From: Lepraria neglecta
Lineage: Eukaryota > Ascomycota > Lecanoromycetes > Lecanorales > Stereocaulaceae
Assembly (NCBI GenBank): GCA_033220425.1
Contig: CM065653.1
Location: 992,001 to 1,056,000 of the forward strand
Length of the DNA: 64,000 nt
Direction: 5' to 3'
Both the position numbers and the translations under genes were made by a program. The notes under the pieces are model-generated. The model was not told the origin of the DNA. It did no database searches and saw only the letters and a program-made list of their open reading frames with translations. Below are positions 35,401 through 45,059 of this stretch, piece by piece; position 1 is the stretch's first letter; each line of letters begins with the position of its first letter.

Positions 35401-36295
35401 GGTTCTAGCTACTAAGAGCTTAATGTCATACCCCCTGGAGGTTCTGGATCCACTCGACACACAATCGCCTATGCTCAAGCGACCAAAGAAGATTCAAAAT
35501 CATGCCAATTTCTTCAAAGCAGGTGTATGCATGGGAAGGCATCTTGTCTGCTCAGCGAAGATGTCAGGTATCTCCACGACCATCAAGGTGTACGAGCCTA
35601 TGGACACGGTCTCGAAGGGAAAGAAGAAACCCGCGATTGGCAGGATGTTCCAGGGCGGCCAAGAAGCGCTCAAGCCATTCAAAGTATGCAATTCTATGCT
35701 AGCAAATCCGCCTATGGTACTTACTGACTCTACAGGAATTCTACGTCCCTGCCGAATCTACGTCCATCGACTTCCTACGATCTAAGCTTTGCGTCGCATG
35801 CTCCCGTGGCTTCGAAGTTGTAAGTCTGGAAACTCTGGAGACCCAACCACTTCTCGACCACGCCGATACCTCCCTCGACTTTGTCACCCGCAAAGACATC
35901 GTTCCAATCTCGATTGAAAGGCTTAATGGCGAGTTCCTCCTCCACTACACCGAGTTTTCCTTCTTTGTCAACCGGAATGGCTGGCGAGCTCGGCCAGACT
36001 GGTGCATCAACTGGGAAGGCAAACCACAAAACTTCGCCCTCTCACATCCCTACCTACTTGCGTTCGAGCCAAACTTTATCGAGATTCGCCACTTGGAGAC
36101 GAGCCAACTTGTTCATATCATCACGGGGAAGAATATTCGCATGTTGCATTCTTCCACGAGAGAGGTAGGTCTTTCTTCAAGCTACCTCTACAATAAGAAG
36201 CTAACAATTCGTATTAGATTCTGTACGCTTACGAAGACGACGGAGGCGAGGATGTTGTAGCGAGCTTAGACTTCTGGAGCAAACCCCCGCAATAA
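32454..36295 (+). CDS. rom2: Rho1 guanine nucleotide exchange factor (DEP-DH-PH-CNH, Rom2-type)
   Basis: Activator of the Rho1 GTPase in cell-wall integrity signalling. Model: join(32454..35202,35253..35683,35736..36164,36218..36295), 1228 aa, three introns of 50-53 nt. Order of parts: a ~330-residue disordered N-terminus rich in Pro/Gln/Ser/Tyr; a DEP domain (FRERIPAGDRSKNDLSYKLAF ... SGQEAVDLISYIIK, ~350-440); a DH domain (RQEVISELMYTERDFVKDLEYL ... LNGYLTKPTTRLARYPLLLENI, ~520-740) containing the conserved helix that contacts Rho; a PH domain (~760-900); and a C-terminal CNH (citron homology) domain starting at KLVFGTDTGVYISD and ending near LDFWSKPPQ. Domain order equals Rom1/Rom2 and fungal RhoGEFs. 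Intact, and one of the best supported genes here. Confidence 0.95.
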
Positions 36296-36994
36296 TACTA
36301 ATAGTCCTCTCATATGCGATTAGCCTGCGCTCATTCACTTCTAGCGCTTCGCGAGCATCCATGCTTTCAGGGGGGAGTTGGCGTCTCACACCGCTTGGGT
36401 TTGGCATGTCATTCATGGATTTACGGGTGGCCATTCTGTCGCACTATTGGCAAAGGTACCCAGGGATAGAGGGAGTCTGGCGCTTTTTCTATTGTGTTGG
36501 ACGGCTTGGGGAGAGGGGTCGGGGGAGTAGGGAAAAGGAAGGGATGGGGAGGGAGGTGGTCTTGTGCGTCTGATGTTTGGCATATCAGCATAGTTAAGGA
36601 GTCGAAATGCATGTGAGCAGAGTATTGATTCTGCTATTGTTACCATCCCTACCCCCTAGCCTTCGTAGTCCTCGTGACTATCACCTACACTGTTCTGTGG
36701 ACGAGAATCTCAGCGCTCTGCCTATTTGGTACACCCTACGCCGAGTCTTAGCTCCTGGCTTGTGAAGAGATCAGATATCTTGCCCCAGCTCAGGACCAGT
36801 GGCGCTCCGCGTGCTAATTGACCAGAGACGACTTTTGCGCTTGACTGGTGGAGAAGCTCAAGCGTCCTAAGCACCCTCTCATACTACCTGAAAAGGGAAT
36901 TGGTGACTGAATTGATCAGCCACTGACACTACCTGACCAATGAATATCCCTTCACTTCGGTTGGCTGACACGGAAAGGTGTCAAGCAAGGGCGT
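36296..36994. other. Intergenic region
   Basis: 3' flank of the RhoGEF gene and upstream region of the GNAT gene. Around 36955-37015 a second plus frame reads LADTERCQARAYARW, a stretch that looks like acetyltransferase N-terminal code out of frame with the model that follows. Confidence 0.4.
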
Positions 36995-37696
36995 ATGCAA
37001 GGTGGAGTGAGGGCGGGGAAGGACGGAGATGGGGGAATGGAAAGGGCTAGTGATGCGGAGTCGGAGGTGGAGACGGGGAACACCGCTGGCTGGGAGGCAG
37101 ACGTAAGCAACGTGTTTTGTCCTGAGTTCAGCGGCATGTACAAGGCGAAGTTGAAGGATATGTATGAGCGGCACACGAATGGCAAGGACCACGCTTGTAG
37201 GTTTCCTTCATCTATCCTATCTCTCGTACGTCCAGCTATCGCAGCTTGTATTCCTCAATACTTATACACCCGGCCTTGACGTCCATGGCGCGGCCCAAAG
37301 GATACCACCATTGCACAGCGGCGGTATACTCGTGTCACAAAGGCTAAAACAACTTAATTATCAGACTGGGGCACCGTGATGGTCCTGCCTGCATGGCAAC
37401 GGTGTGGCATTGGCTCAGCAATTGTTCAGTGGGCATTGGAGAACCTACGCCTCGACACGATGCCTGTTTTCTTGAACGCACAGCCAGATGGGAATCGCCT
37501 GTATCAGAAATATGGCTGGCTGGATGTCAAGAATTTTGATATCGATCTGAGCGATTGCGCAGGTCCGAACAGAGGGTACGTTATCTTTTCCCGAACCCTT
37601 TCCCTTATCCATGTTGAATTCAGGTGGAATTTGCCCGCCAAGTCGGCTGATGGGTGGTGGTCGCCGCCGCAGAGCAGAGGCGCTAACCCTTTTTGA
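36995..37696 (+). pseudogene. GNAT-family N-acetyltransferase, probably truncated
   Basis: Splicing join(36995..37196,37365..37575,37624..37696) gives 161 codons: KDHAYWGTVMVLPAWQRCG joins across a 168-nt intron, giving the acetyl-CoA loop (QRCGIGSAIVQWALENL) followed by VFLNAQPDGNRLYQKYGW, the usual GNAT motif B. So the C-terminal half of the fold is present and readable. The N-terminal half is not: the first exon is a Gly/Asp/Glu-rich stretch, and family-like code just upstream is in another frame. The last exon (LPAKSADGWWSPPQ) does not look like the usual end of the family. I therefore think the gene is damaged at both ends, though an undetected upstream exon could rescue it. Substrate unknown. 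Confidence 0.55.
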
Positions 37697-38156
37697 GGTT
37701 TCTGAAGTTTTGCTGTTCAGCGTCGAGCGGATTTCTGCGTGCCCCTGGAAATGGAGCATCTTGAGTGGCGAACTTTTTGAAGCTATACAGAATTACTCGA
37801 CGCCCAAAGTTGGAAAACACAGAAACCTCAAAGAGGTTAGACGCTTTATCGTCGTCGTCGTCGTCCCCTTGATTGTCTCGGTATCAGAGGATTTGGGGTT
37901 CGTGGTAAGGGTGGCGACCATCATCGCTGCGTGATGATGTGCGGACTAGCCTTGAACAGGAGTCGTGAGACGAATTTTGGGAGCAGATCCTTCTAAGACT
38001 TTGTTTCACAATTCCGTTCCTATCCTGAAGGAGAACTACTGACTCTGATTCTGTTCAGGTATGAGCTGCATCGTACGGTATGCATGTTGAAGGAGCCTGG
38101 CGGGGCTGCTTGGGGCTCAGGCGTAACGGTCATGATCGAAACTTGAGCATGTGTGG
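37697..38156. other. Spacer between convergent genes
   Basis: Contains a short (TCG)n run at about 37850-37864. No gene. Confidence 0.4.
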
Positions 38157-38939
38157 CTAGGAACGAAGGATAGTCTCAAGCTTTCGCAGAGAATCGACTC
38201 TAAAATCCGTCACGTCGAGGACCACGCTCTCCGTTTCATTAAACGCGATAGTGAGAATCCCTTCCGCTCGAGCAGGGTAGATATCTTTCTCCAAACTGTC
38301 CCCTATGTAGACGACATCATGTGCATTGATCTCAAGATGCTTGAGGGCAAGCCCAAACAATCCATCCACTTTCGTCCTTCCAAATCGGTTAGACGTGATC
38401 AACACATCAACATAACTTGCAATCCCGAGCTTCTCCAAGGTCCACTTTTGGGCGTCTTCGGGTCCTTCCGTCACTATCGCGACTTTCTTCCCACTATGCT
38501 TTAGACGCCTCAGCAGGCTGACCGCACCGGGTTTGACTTCTAGAGAAGATTCTAGAGAATTTTTGTAGGCCGCGGCGAGTTGATCCAAGGTGGTGTCAGT
38601 GAAATCTATCGAGTGTGATTTCATGAGGGCGGAGAACCTCTCTTTTCTGTATGTATCAGAGGATTTGCCGTCGGCGAAGGCGTTAGATGTCTTTTGGGAT
38701 AGAATTGTGGAGTAAGTAGTTCTGAGTTCTTCAATGTTTGCTTTGCAAGTCTGGCTGATAAGCTCAAAAACGGTCGAAGACGCCGCTCGGGATGCTTTGC
38801 GGAATTCGTGCAGAGTGTCGTCCAAATCAAATCCAAACCATGACTTTGCAAGAAGAGATTTTCTGATGCTCTCGATCTTATGATTCGCTTGATCACTCGC
38901 GAAGGACAAACCGTCAAAGGCATGGGCCGGAGCAAGCAT
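38157..38939 (-). CDS. HAD-superfamily hydrolase
   Basis: Mg-dependent phosphatase-like protein, 260 aa, single exon. Motif I is FGFDLDDTLHEF (nucleophile and general acid Asp, ~residues 36-41), motif II VAIVTEGP, motif III Lys in NRFGRTKVDG, motif IV VVYIGDSLEKDI. The cap is a helical insert between motifs I and II (about residues 45-130), typical of subfamily I HADs such as pyrimidine 5'-nucleotidases and phosphoglycolate-type phosphatases. No targeting signal. Substrate cannot be told from sequence. Start MLAPAHAFDGL is the first ATG of the frame; length fits the family. Confidence 0.87.
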   Translation of the reverse strand: MLAPAHAFDGLSFASDQANHKIESIRKSLLAKSWFGFDLDDTLHEFRKASRAASSTVFELISQTCKANIEELRTTYSTILSQKTSNAFADGKSSDTYRKERFSALMKSHSIDFTDTTLDQLAAAYKNSLESSLEVKPGAVSLLRRLKHSGKKVAIVTEGPEDAQKWTLEKLGIASYVDVLITSNRFGRTKVDGLFGLALKHLEINAHDVVYIGDSLEKDIYPARAEGILTIAFNETESVVLDVTDFRVDSLRKLETILRS

Positions 38940-39971
38940 GCCTTCAGAGAAGAGGATGTCCTAACGGAGACAGAGATGTTAGAACATATTACGCGCGTTT
39001 CGGATAATATGTGGCTGCTACCGTATAGTTGCTGGAGGAACACGGATTTTTGTCGCAAGCGTTGTGTGTTGCGAAGTCAGTCCCGCCCATGTATTCCTAA
39101 CCATCGAAGACTCAGATCAAATCACGAAAGAGGTGTGCGGGTTTTGCAGTTTCGTAGCTTGCAGTTTCGTAGCTTGCAGGGTCTGGATTGAGAGAGTAGT
39201 CGCACTCGTGTCCCCGCTCTTTGCTTGTAATTTTGGAGCGTCTTGTTGGTGGAGCCACTTCGAGGTAAGATATGAGTGTCCCGGCAGATCAAAGTGCCTT
39301 CTTTTTGATGTAACAGCACTCTACGGCACCAGGCGGAGCTTGGCGCGCTTTATTCAGCTAGCGCGATCAAGCCTTGCATTAGAAACTTCCTTGTTGGATA
39401 ACGGGTTTCAATTTCGCGCCTTCTTTCATCTCTTCAACTTACGCCTTAGAGTTAATTCTTCATGGAGATGCGACACTATATCCCCTTTTAAATCCAGGGC
39501 TATCTGTCAATGCACCGAAATGCCGTAACTCTAAGCAAGACGCCCGATTGTCATCCTCTGCTGCGGAAAGGGACTTTTAGGGGGACTGCCCCGAGTCGAC
39601 TCGAATATTCGCACCCCTGGTCAAGCGATTCGATACTTGGCATTGAAGGGACGACACTGGGCACGCTAATGTGAAAACCTCAAACCTCAAAAGGCTTTAA
39701 AGATTAAAGTTCGAATAAACTTTGGCCAATCCTAAGTCTTCTCTCTTTCTGCTTCACAGACGATGGCTCAAAGACGAAAGACGGTTCAAAGGCTTGTGTT
39801 GCAATGTGGCAATAGGCTGGGAAGGATATCTAGCTAATGGGGGGCCCCAGGGCCCCATATATGGCCAAAACAGACAAAGAACGGCTAGCAACAGGCTTCT
39901 GGAATCATAGAAAGCAATCAAGCAACGGATTGCAACAGCTTGGAAGTTAATCTCACCGCGAGGTCGAAGAG
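38940..39971. other. Gene-free stretch upstream of the Ade4-like pseudogene
   Basis: About 1 kb. A 15-bp unit (TTGCAGTTTCGTAGC) occurs twice in tandem at about 39145-39180. Small ORFs without motifs. Nothing else seen. Confidence 0.4.
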
Positions 39972-41982
39972 ATGAGTGGTAAGTATGGAGTTGCGTGCAT
40001 CATTAAAGTGAAATCGAGTTCATGAGTCGTGGTATTTCTAGGTGTCATTGCGGTGCGTGTCGCTCGCGCCTTAAGCTGGATTCGCTTGGCATTGACATTT
40101 CAATTCAGTGCATACATGCCGACACAAACTCGCAATACTGCGCTATCGACATACACGATGTATTCTATCCGCTACAACATTGAGGTTAGGACGCCGTTGG
40201 AATTGCCATAGGGGGGCAAGGCGGCAGAATATATTCATGTAAAGGTATTCTTTTTTCTGGAGTTTCTCAAACCGTATCAAATAGTAGTATTAAAATGCCT
40301 GCAGGCAATGGGATGGCACTGGCAGTCTTTAATAATGGCGAGCGCCTTGCGGATCTCCCTGGCTTGTTGGGCGTCGGGCACCTAAGAGTCGGTATCTCTT
40401 CTACCTCCCTCTCCTGCGCAAACGTTTATGGTTTTAGCATCCTACCGCAGGGAGCTCCGCTGATGCAGCGACCCAACCTTTATACGTTAATGACCCAGGC
40501 ATCGCTTTCTCTCACAACGGAGATCTGATCAACGCACCGTACCTTCGGCATTACCTGGATGACGAAGTTCACCGACACATTAACACAGACAGCAACAGTG
40601 CATATATGCTGAACGTCTTTGCTAACGAACTATATAAGACTGGCAAGGCTCGGATTAGTGGTGATGACTGCTTTGCCGCTCTAAAAAGGACGGATGCAAG
40701 ATGCAAAGGAAGCTGGGCCTGCACCACAATCCTCTGTATCAGGCCTCTGTGTCTCGGTTCACGAGAATCTGAGGGCAAAGGGAAAGACTATATGTTGGCA
40801 AGCGAGAGTGTCGCACTGAATTTCTTTGGGTTTCGAGCAGAGGACATCGTGGACATTCTTCCGGGTCAAGCGGTGGTTGTACGTACTTCTTCGAACCGGC
40901 GCCTATAAAAAAGTAGTATGGCTGGTCCTAGTGTCTATGGACTCGGCTCTTGCCTTATACGATGCCTTGAATTATGTTGCGATATACCTCCCCACGTGGA
41001 GAAGGCAAAGCTGACAATTGAACACTGTATAGATCGAAAAGGGGGAAAACCATCGTTTCATCAAGTGCAGCAACCACTAGCATACGCTCCGGATAAATTC
41101 GAATTCGTATACTTCGCACGACCTGACTCTGTCATTGATGGCATGAGCGCTTACGCAAGCAGGGGAAATATGGGATTCAACCTCGCAAAGATCATAGAGA
41201 CCCAGCATCACAAAGAAACACTGGCAGAAATTGATGCTGTGATCCCCATACCCGAAACAGCCAACGTGGGCGCTCGTTCCGTAGCGCAGCATCTAGGCAA
41301 AGAGCTGGTAGACGGCCTCGTAAAAAACCGATATGTTTTCCGTACATTCATAATTCCAACACAAAAATTGCGCAGAACAGGCGTTCTTCGCAAGCTCAAC
41401 GCCATCACAACTGAATTCCGCGGCAAAAATGTCCTCCTTGTTGAGGACAGCATCGTACGCGGTACGACGTCCAAGGAAATCATACAGATGGCACGAGAAG
41501 CCGGCGCGAGGAAGGTCTTTTTCGCTTCTTGCGCACCGTCTATCACCCATCCTCATATTTACGGCATTGAGTTGGCCTCGCCCTTGGAGCTTATTGCATT
41601 CGTTAAATCGAACGTGGGGATTGCAAACGAGATTGGTGCGGATGCCGTCGTTTTTTAGTCTTTACCGGACTTGCAAGAGGCGTGTGCAAGGGATTCTCCC
41701 CGTAGGGATCAACGATTTGAAGTCGGTCTGTTCTGCGGTGACTACATCACGCCTGTAGAGGAGGACTATCTCAAGACCCTTCAGAGCACGCGAAATACTG
41801 GGAAGAAGCCGGAAGGTCTGGAGGAGCTAGAACAGGTCGTGAGTAAGAAGCTTGCGGGCTCATGTGGGTCGATAGAGGCTGCCGGAAGCTTCAAGTGTAG
41901 CGATGTTGGAGAGTCCGTCGTGTCTAAAACTGGAAGAACCAATGACTCGCAAGATGTCGATCTTTATAATCTTGGAAGCTAG
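39972..41982 (+). pseudogene. ade4: Degenerate amidophosphoribosyltransferase (Ade4) copy
   Basis: Relic of the first enzyme of purine synthesis (PRPP + Gln to phosphoribosylamine). Splicing out 39979-40041, 40053-40108, 40245-40304 and 40388-40437 recovers the N-terminal glutaminase: MSGVIA, YPLQH*G*DAVGIAIG, GRIYSCKGNGMA, GVGHLRHPTAGSS, IAFSHNGDLINAPYL, HRHINTDSNSAY. Downstream follow GKDYMLASESVALNFFGF, FEFVYFARPDSVIDGMSAY and the PRPP loop VLLVEDSIVRGTTSKE. Damage: the nucleophile Cys after Met is Ser (AGT, 39975-39977); stops at 40181-40183 (TGA for Arg) and 40187-40189 (TAG for Gln); loss of ~15 residues near 40735; a likely one-base loss in the G-run near 41041-41045; TAG 41656-41658 (for Gln) before SLPDLQEAC. 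Gene order of introns is still readable, so decay is fairly recent. An intact copy should exist elsewhere. Confidence 0.85.
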
Positions 41983-42304
41983 TCATCAATTCCTTTCTCA
42001 TACGATGAGGACATCTAATAGCTAGCATGCCGATAAACTTGTCTCCATCGTTACTAATTTCATCGTATATACGATGTCGGCTCCCAAGAAGCCTTATTCT
42101 ACCTATAGATATAGCCCTCCTACTACTCTATAGTAAGTCGAGAATCAGAGGCGCTCACCCTAATCTCTATGCGGGGTGAGGCCGCCGCAGATTTCTTGGC
42201 ATCAAATGGACGTCATCTTTCTGCTTCAGTCAACCTGACCAGAGTATCGTCATGTCGGCAATATACCATCCTTTCCTACCCCAGTTATCTTTTGATAGCT
42301 CCAC
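41983..42304. other. Intergenic spacer
   Basis: Promoter region of the first Nudix gene; AT-rich around 42060-42130. Nothing else seen. Confidence 0.4.
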
Positions 42305-43216
42305 ATGCTGTCTCGACTACGGCTGACAGCCAAACACCTCGCCTTGCCCACACCCCCGCTCATCTCAAAAACAAATCTGGCAGTAATGTCCACCTTCACC
42401 CTCCCCGACAGCAAGCCCGAAGTGCCCGTCAACCTAACCTCAGACCTAAGTAAAGACCAGCTCCTCTCCTTCCCCGCCTTCAAAACATGGATCGACACCC
42501 TCCAGCACTCTCTCTCCACGCAGCAGAATAAATCCCATACCTTCCACTCCTCGCCCTACAAGCTCCGCAAGATCGATATACAATCCGTTGACTTCTTTGG
42601 CGGGCAGAGGATAGGCTTTGTTAAGCTGAAGGCTGAGGTCTCTAATGATGATGGGGAGAAGCTTCCGGGCTCGGTGTTTCTACGAGGGGGAAGTGTGGGG
42701 ATGATGTTGATCCTGCAGCCGGACGATGTGCCGGAGAATGCTGAGGACGAGAAGCACGTGATATTGACGCTTCAGCCTCGCATACCAGCTGGCTCCCTAT
42801 CTCTCGCCGAATTGCCAGCAGGCATGCTCGATGACTCTGGCACTTTCTCGGGTGGAGCTGCCAAAGAGATCGAGGAGGAGACTGGTCTGAAAATTCCAGC
42901 CCATGACTTGATTGATATGGCGGATCTCGCTCTTCCTAAAGCTTCTTCGGATGAAGACGAGCATCTGCAGCAGGGGGTTTATCCATCACCTGGGGGTTGC
43001 GATGAGTTTGTACCGCTGTTTCTGTGGCAGAAGAGGATACCCAGGGAGCAGATGAAGGAATGGCAGGGGAAGCTCACGGGGCTGAGAGATCATGGGGAAA
43101 AGATTACGTTGATGCTTTGTCCGCTAAAGGATGTTTGGAAGGTAGGTGGGAGGGACGCGAAGGTGTTGGCTGGGTGGGCGCTGTATGAGGGGTTGAGAAA
43201 GGAGGGCAAGATATGA
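42305..43216 (+). CDS. Nudix hydrolase, ADP-sugar pyrophosphatase-like (larger type)
   Basis: 303 aa, single exon. Predicted to split nucleoside-diphosphate sugars such as ADP-glucose or ADP-ribose. The Nudix box is GTFSGGAAKEIEEETGL (about residues 178-194), matching GX5EX7REUXEEXGU with Lys in place of the usual Arg. GGSVGMMLIL and the PGGCDEF loop downstream are as in the plant/fungal NUDT14-like group. The first 27 residues (MLSRLRLTAKHLALPTPP...) could be a mitochondrial leader; an internal ATG at 42386 (MSTFTLPD) would give a cytosolic form. Followed on the same strand, ~216 bp later, by a second Nudix gene. Confidence 0.88.
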   Translation: MLSRLRLTAKHLALPTPPLISKTNLAVMSTFTLPDSKPEVPVNLTSDLSKDQLLSFPAFKTWIDTLQHSLSTQQNKSHTFHSSPYKLRKIDIQSVDFFGGQRIGFVKLKAEVSNDDGEKLPGSVFLRGGSVGMMLILQPDDVPENAEDEKHVILTLQPRIPAGSLSLAELPAGMLDDSGTFSGGAAKEIEEETGLKIPAHDLIDMADLALPKASSDEDEHLQQGVYPSPGGCDEFVPLFLWQKRIPREQMKEWQGKLTGLRDHGEKITLMLCPLKDVWKVGGRDAKVLAGWALYEGLRKEGKI

Positions 43217-43432
43217 ATTGTACGGGGCTTTTCAATATCAACTATCAATGAATATTACCGCCTTCCAGCAACACTGTATAGTGTAACAACATTGTCTACA
43301 GAGCATCAGCTTTCTGACTTCAAGTAGCGGAATTCTACCTTTTAAGAAATTCTCACCCTTACTACCCCGCGCCAGCCTTACCTCAACACCAACCGTATCC
43401 CACGCCGACTCATTCTCAAGGACTGTGTCGCA
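43217..43432. other. Spacer between the two Nudix genes
   Basis: Short spacer that must hold the 3' end of the first and the promoter of the second Nudix gene. No feature recognised. Confidence 0.4.
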
Positions 43433-44231
43433 ATGTCAGGGGATCTCAAGGCATCAGATGCCAAAGTCGTATCTACCGAGCCATTGGTATATTCCTCCCC
43501 TGTCTCCTCAAGATGACCTGCTAAAACTTCGACAGATGATCAAAGATGCCCGCTGGACCAAACTCGTCTTAACAACCTACAAAGACCCCACAGGCAAAGA
43601 GCGAACCTGGGAATCCGCAGAGCGCTCCGTAAGCACCTCGAGTATACTATCATACATAACATCCTGACAAGACGACAGACCCGCCCTAAAGACTCTCCTA
43701 TCGACGGCGTGGGCATCGTTGCCATCCTCCAAAAACCCTCCGGTCCTGAGCTCGTGCTCCAGAAGCAGTTCCGGCCTCCCATAAATAAGGTGGTGATTGA
43801 GGTGCCTGCGGGCTTGGTGGATGCAGGGGAGGGAGCAGCTGCTAGTGCGGTCAGGGAATTGAAAGAAGAAACGGGTTATGTGGGTGTTGCGGCGGAGATC
43901 AGTCCGGTGATGTTTAATGGTATGTTCTCTACTACCTCACCCTCGACGCAAAATGGTGCTGGCGGGCATCATGGAATGCTAAGATCCTCCAGACGCCGGC
44001 TTCTGTAACACAAACTTGAACATGGTCCACGTCACAGTCGACATGTCGCTCCCCGAGAACCAAAATCTGAAACCCGAGCTAGAAGAAAACGAGTTCATTG
44101 AGGTCTTCTCTACGCCGCTAAAGGATCTCTATGCTGAGTGTAAGAAGCTGGAGAGCGAGGGTTATGCTATTGATGCCAGGGTAGGCACGCTGGCTGAAGG
44201 TATTGAGTTAGCTAAGCGGTGGCAGTTGTGA
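43433..44231 (+). CDS. ysa1: ADP-ribose pyrophosphatase (Ysa1-type Nudix hydrolase)
   Basis: Hydrolyses ADP-ribose and related compounds to AMP and sugar phosphate. Model: join(43433..43486,43536..43628,43679..43919,43993..44231), 208 aa, introns 49, 50 and 73 nt, all in phase. Landmarks: KLVLTTYKDPTGKERTWE, VLQKQFRPPINKVVIEVPAGLVDAG (two parts of the substrate site), and the Nudix box GEGAAASAVRELKEETGYVG, a full match with Arg and both Glu. The spliced exon 3/4 junction gives MFNDAGFCNTNLNMVHVTVD, as in Ysa1 proteins. Length equals the family. Intact. Confidence 0.92.
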
Positions 44232-45059
44232 TGATGGAGTTCTATGAGCCATGACATAGGCTGCACGAGCTACGAGCCAGGACGAGATATGAGGCATGCA
44301 ATAGCACCAATCAATAGATCGACCCATTGAAGCTTATATGGTAACGGGCCTGCTTGTGTAGTAAGTTTCACATTAATTGTGTGGGCTGAAGAAAATGAAC
44401 ATTGAACCTTCTGTAGCCAGCCCCTGGGCTGCTTGGTGGATCTTGACATTCTGCGCGATACTTGCCAAGGTAGTCAACGTTTTTCCTCCATGACCAGTGC
44501 CAAATTCTAGGGCTCATGGTTGGACCTTCGGAGATATATCCGTACCTTGGGGACTTGTAAAGCAGCAACCCTTTAAGTTTGAGGAAAATCGATTGCGTAG
44601 AAGGCTAACTAGGCAGAAACTTTCTACCTGGAAGACCACAAATGAAACAACGATTGCAGGCTAGGCTGTTCAATTTGGGGTAGAGCTTCAAGACTGTCAT
44701 GCCATGCAGGTACAACAAACGTCGAGACGTTACCGCGGGCGGAAGATCTACAAAAAGCCTTGGCGGAATAAGCCAACAAATATGTGCCCCCAGCTCAGTC
44801 GAAAGCTCCCCCGGGCGTTACCGCTTTAGCGAGAGAGCTGGGTGAGCTAGGTGAGCAAGGGGTGAGCAGGGGTGACGCAACACCCGATCCGGGTGCTGCA
44901 AAACCTCCTGGCCCGCACCAAACCCCACGCTCAGGACTGCGAAAGCTCACAGCCTATTTTAGGTGACCACACAGAATAGCCGGGACGGCGAGGCATAAAG
45001 GAGGGTGCTGGCCTCTTACCCCGAACCTTCGTTACTCGCCCTAGAGAAGTCCCTTCACC
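44232..45059. other. Transition from gene space into the decayed element
   Basis: No gene. GTTACCGC occurs at 44729-44736 and 44817-44824, and a GTGAGC-type repeat (GGTGAGCTAGGTGAGCAAGG) near 44840-44860. The DNA is still GC-balanced here, in contrast to what follows. A boundary of the decayed element may lie within this stretch. Confidence 0.4.
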
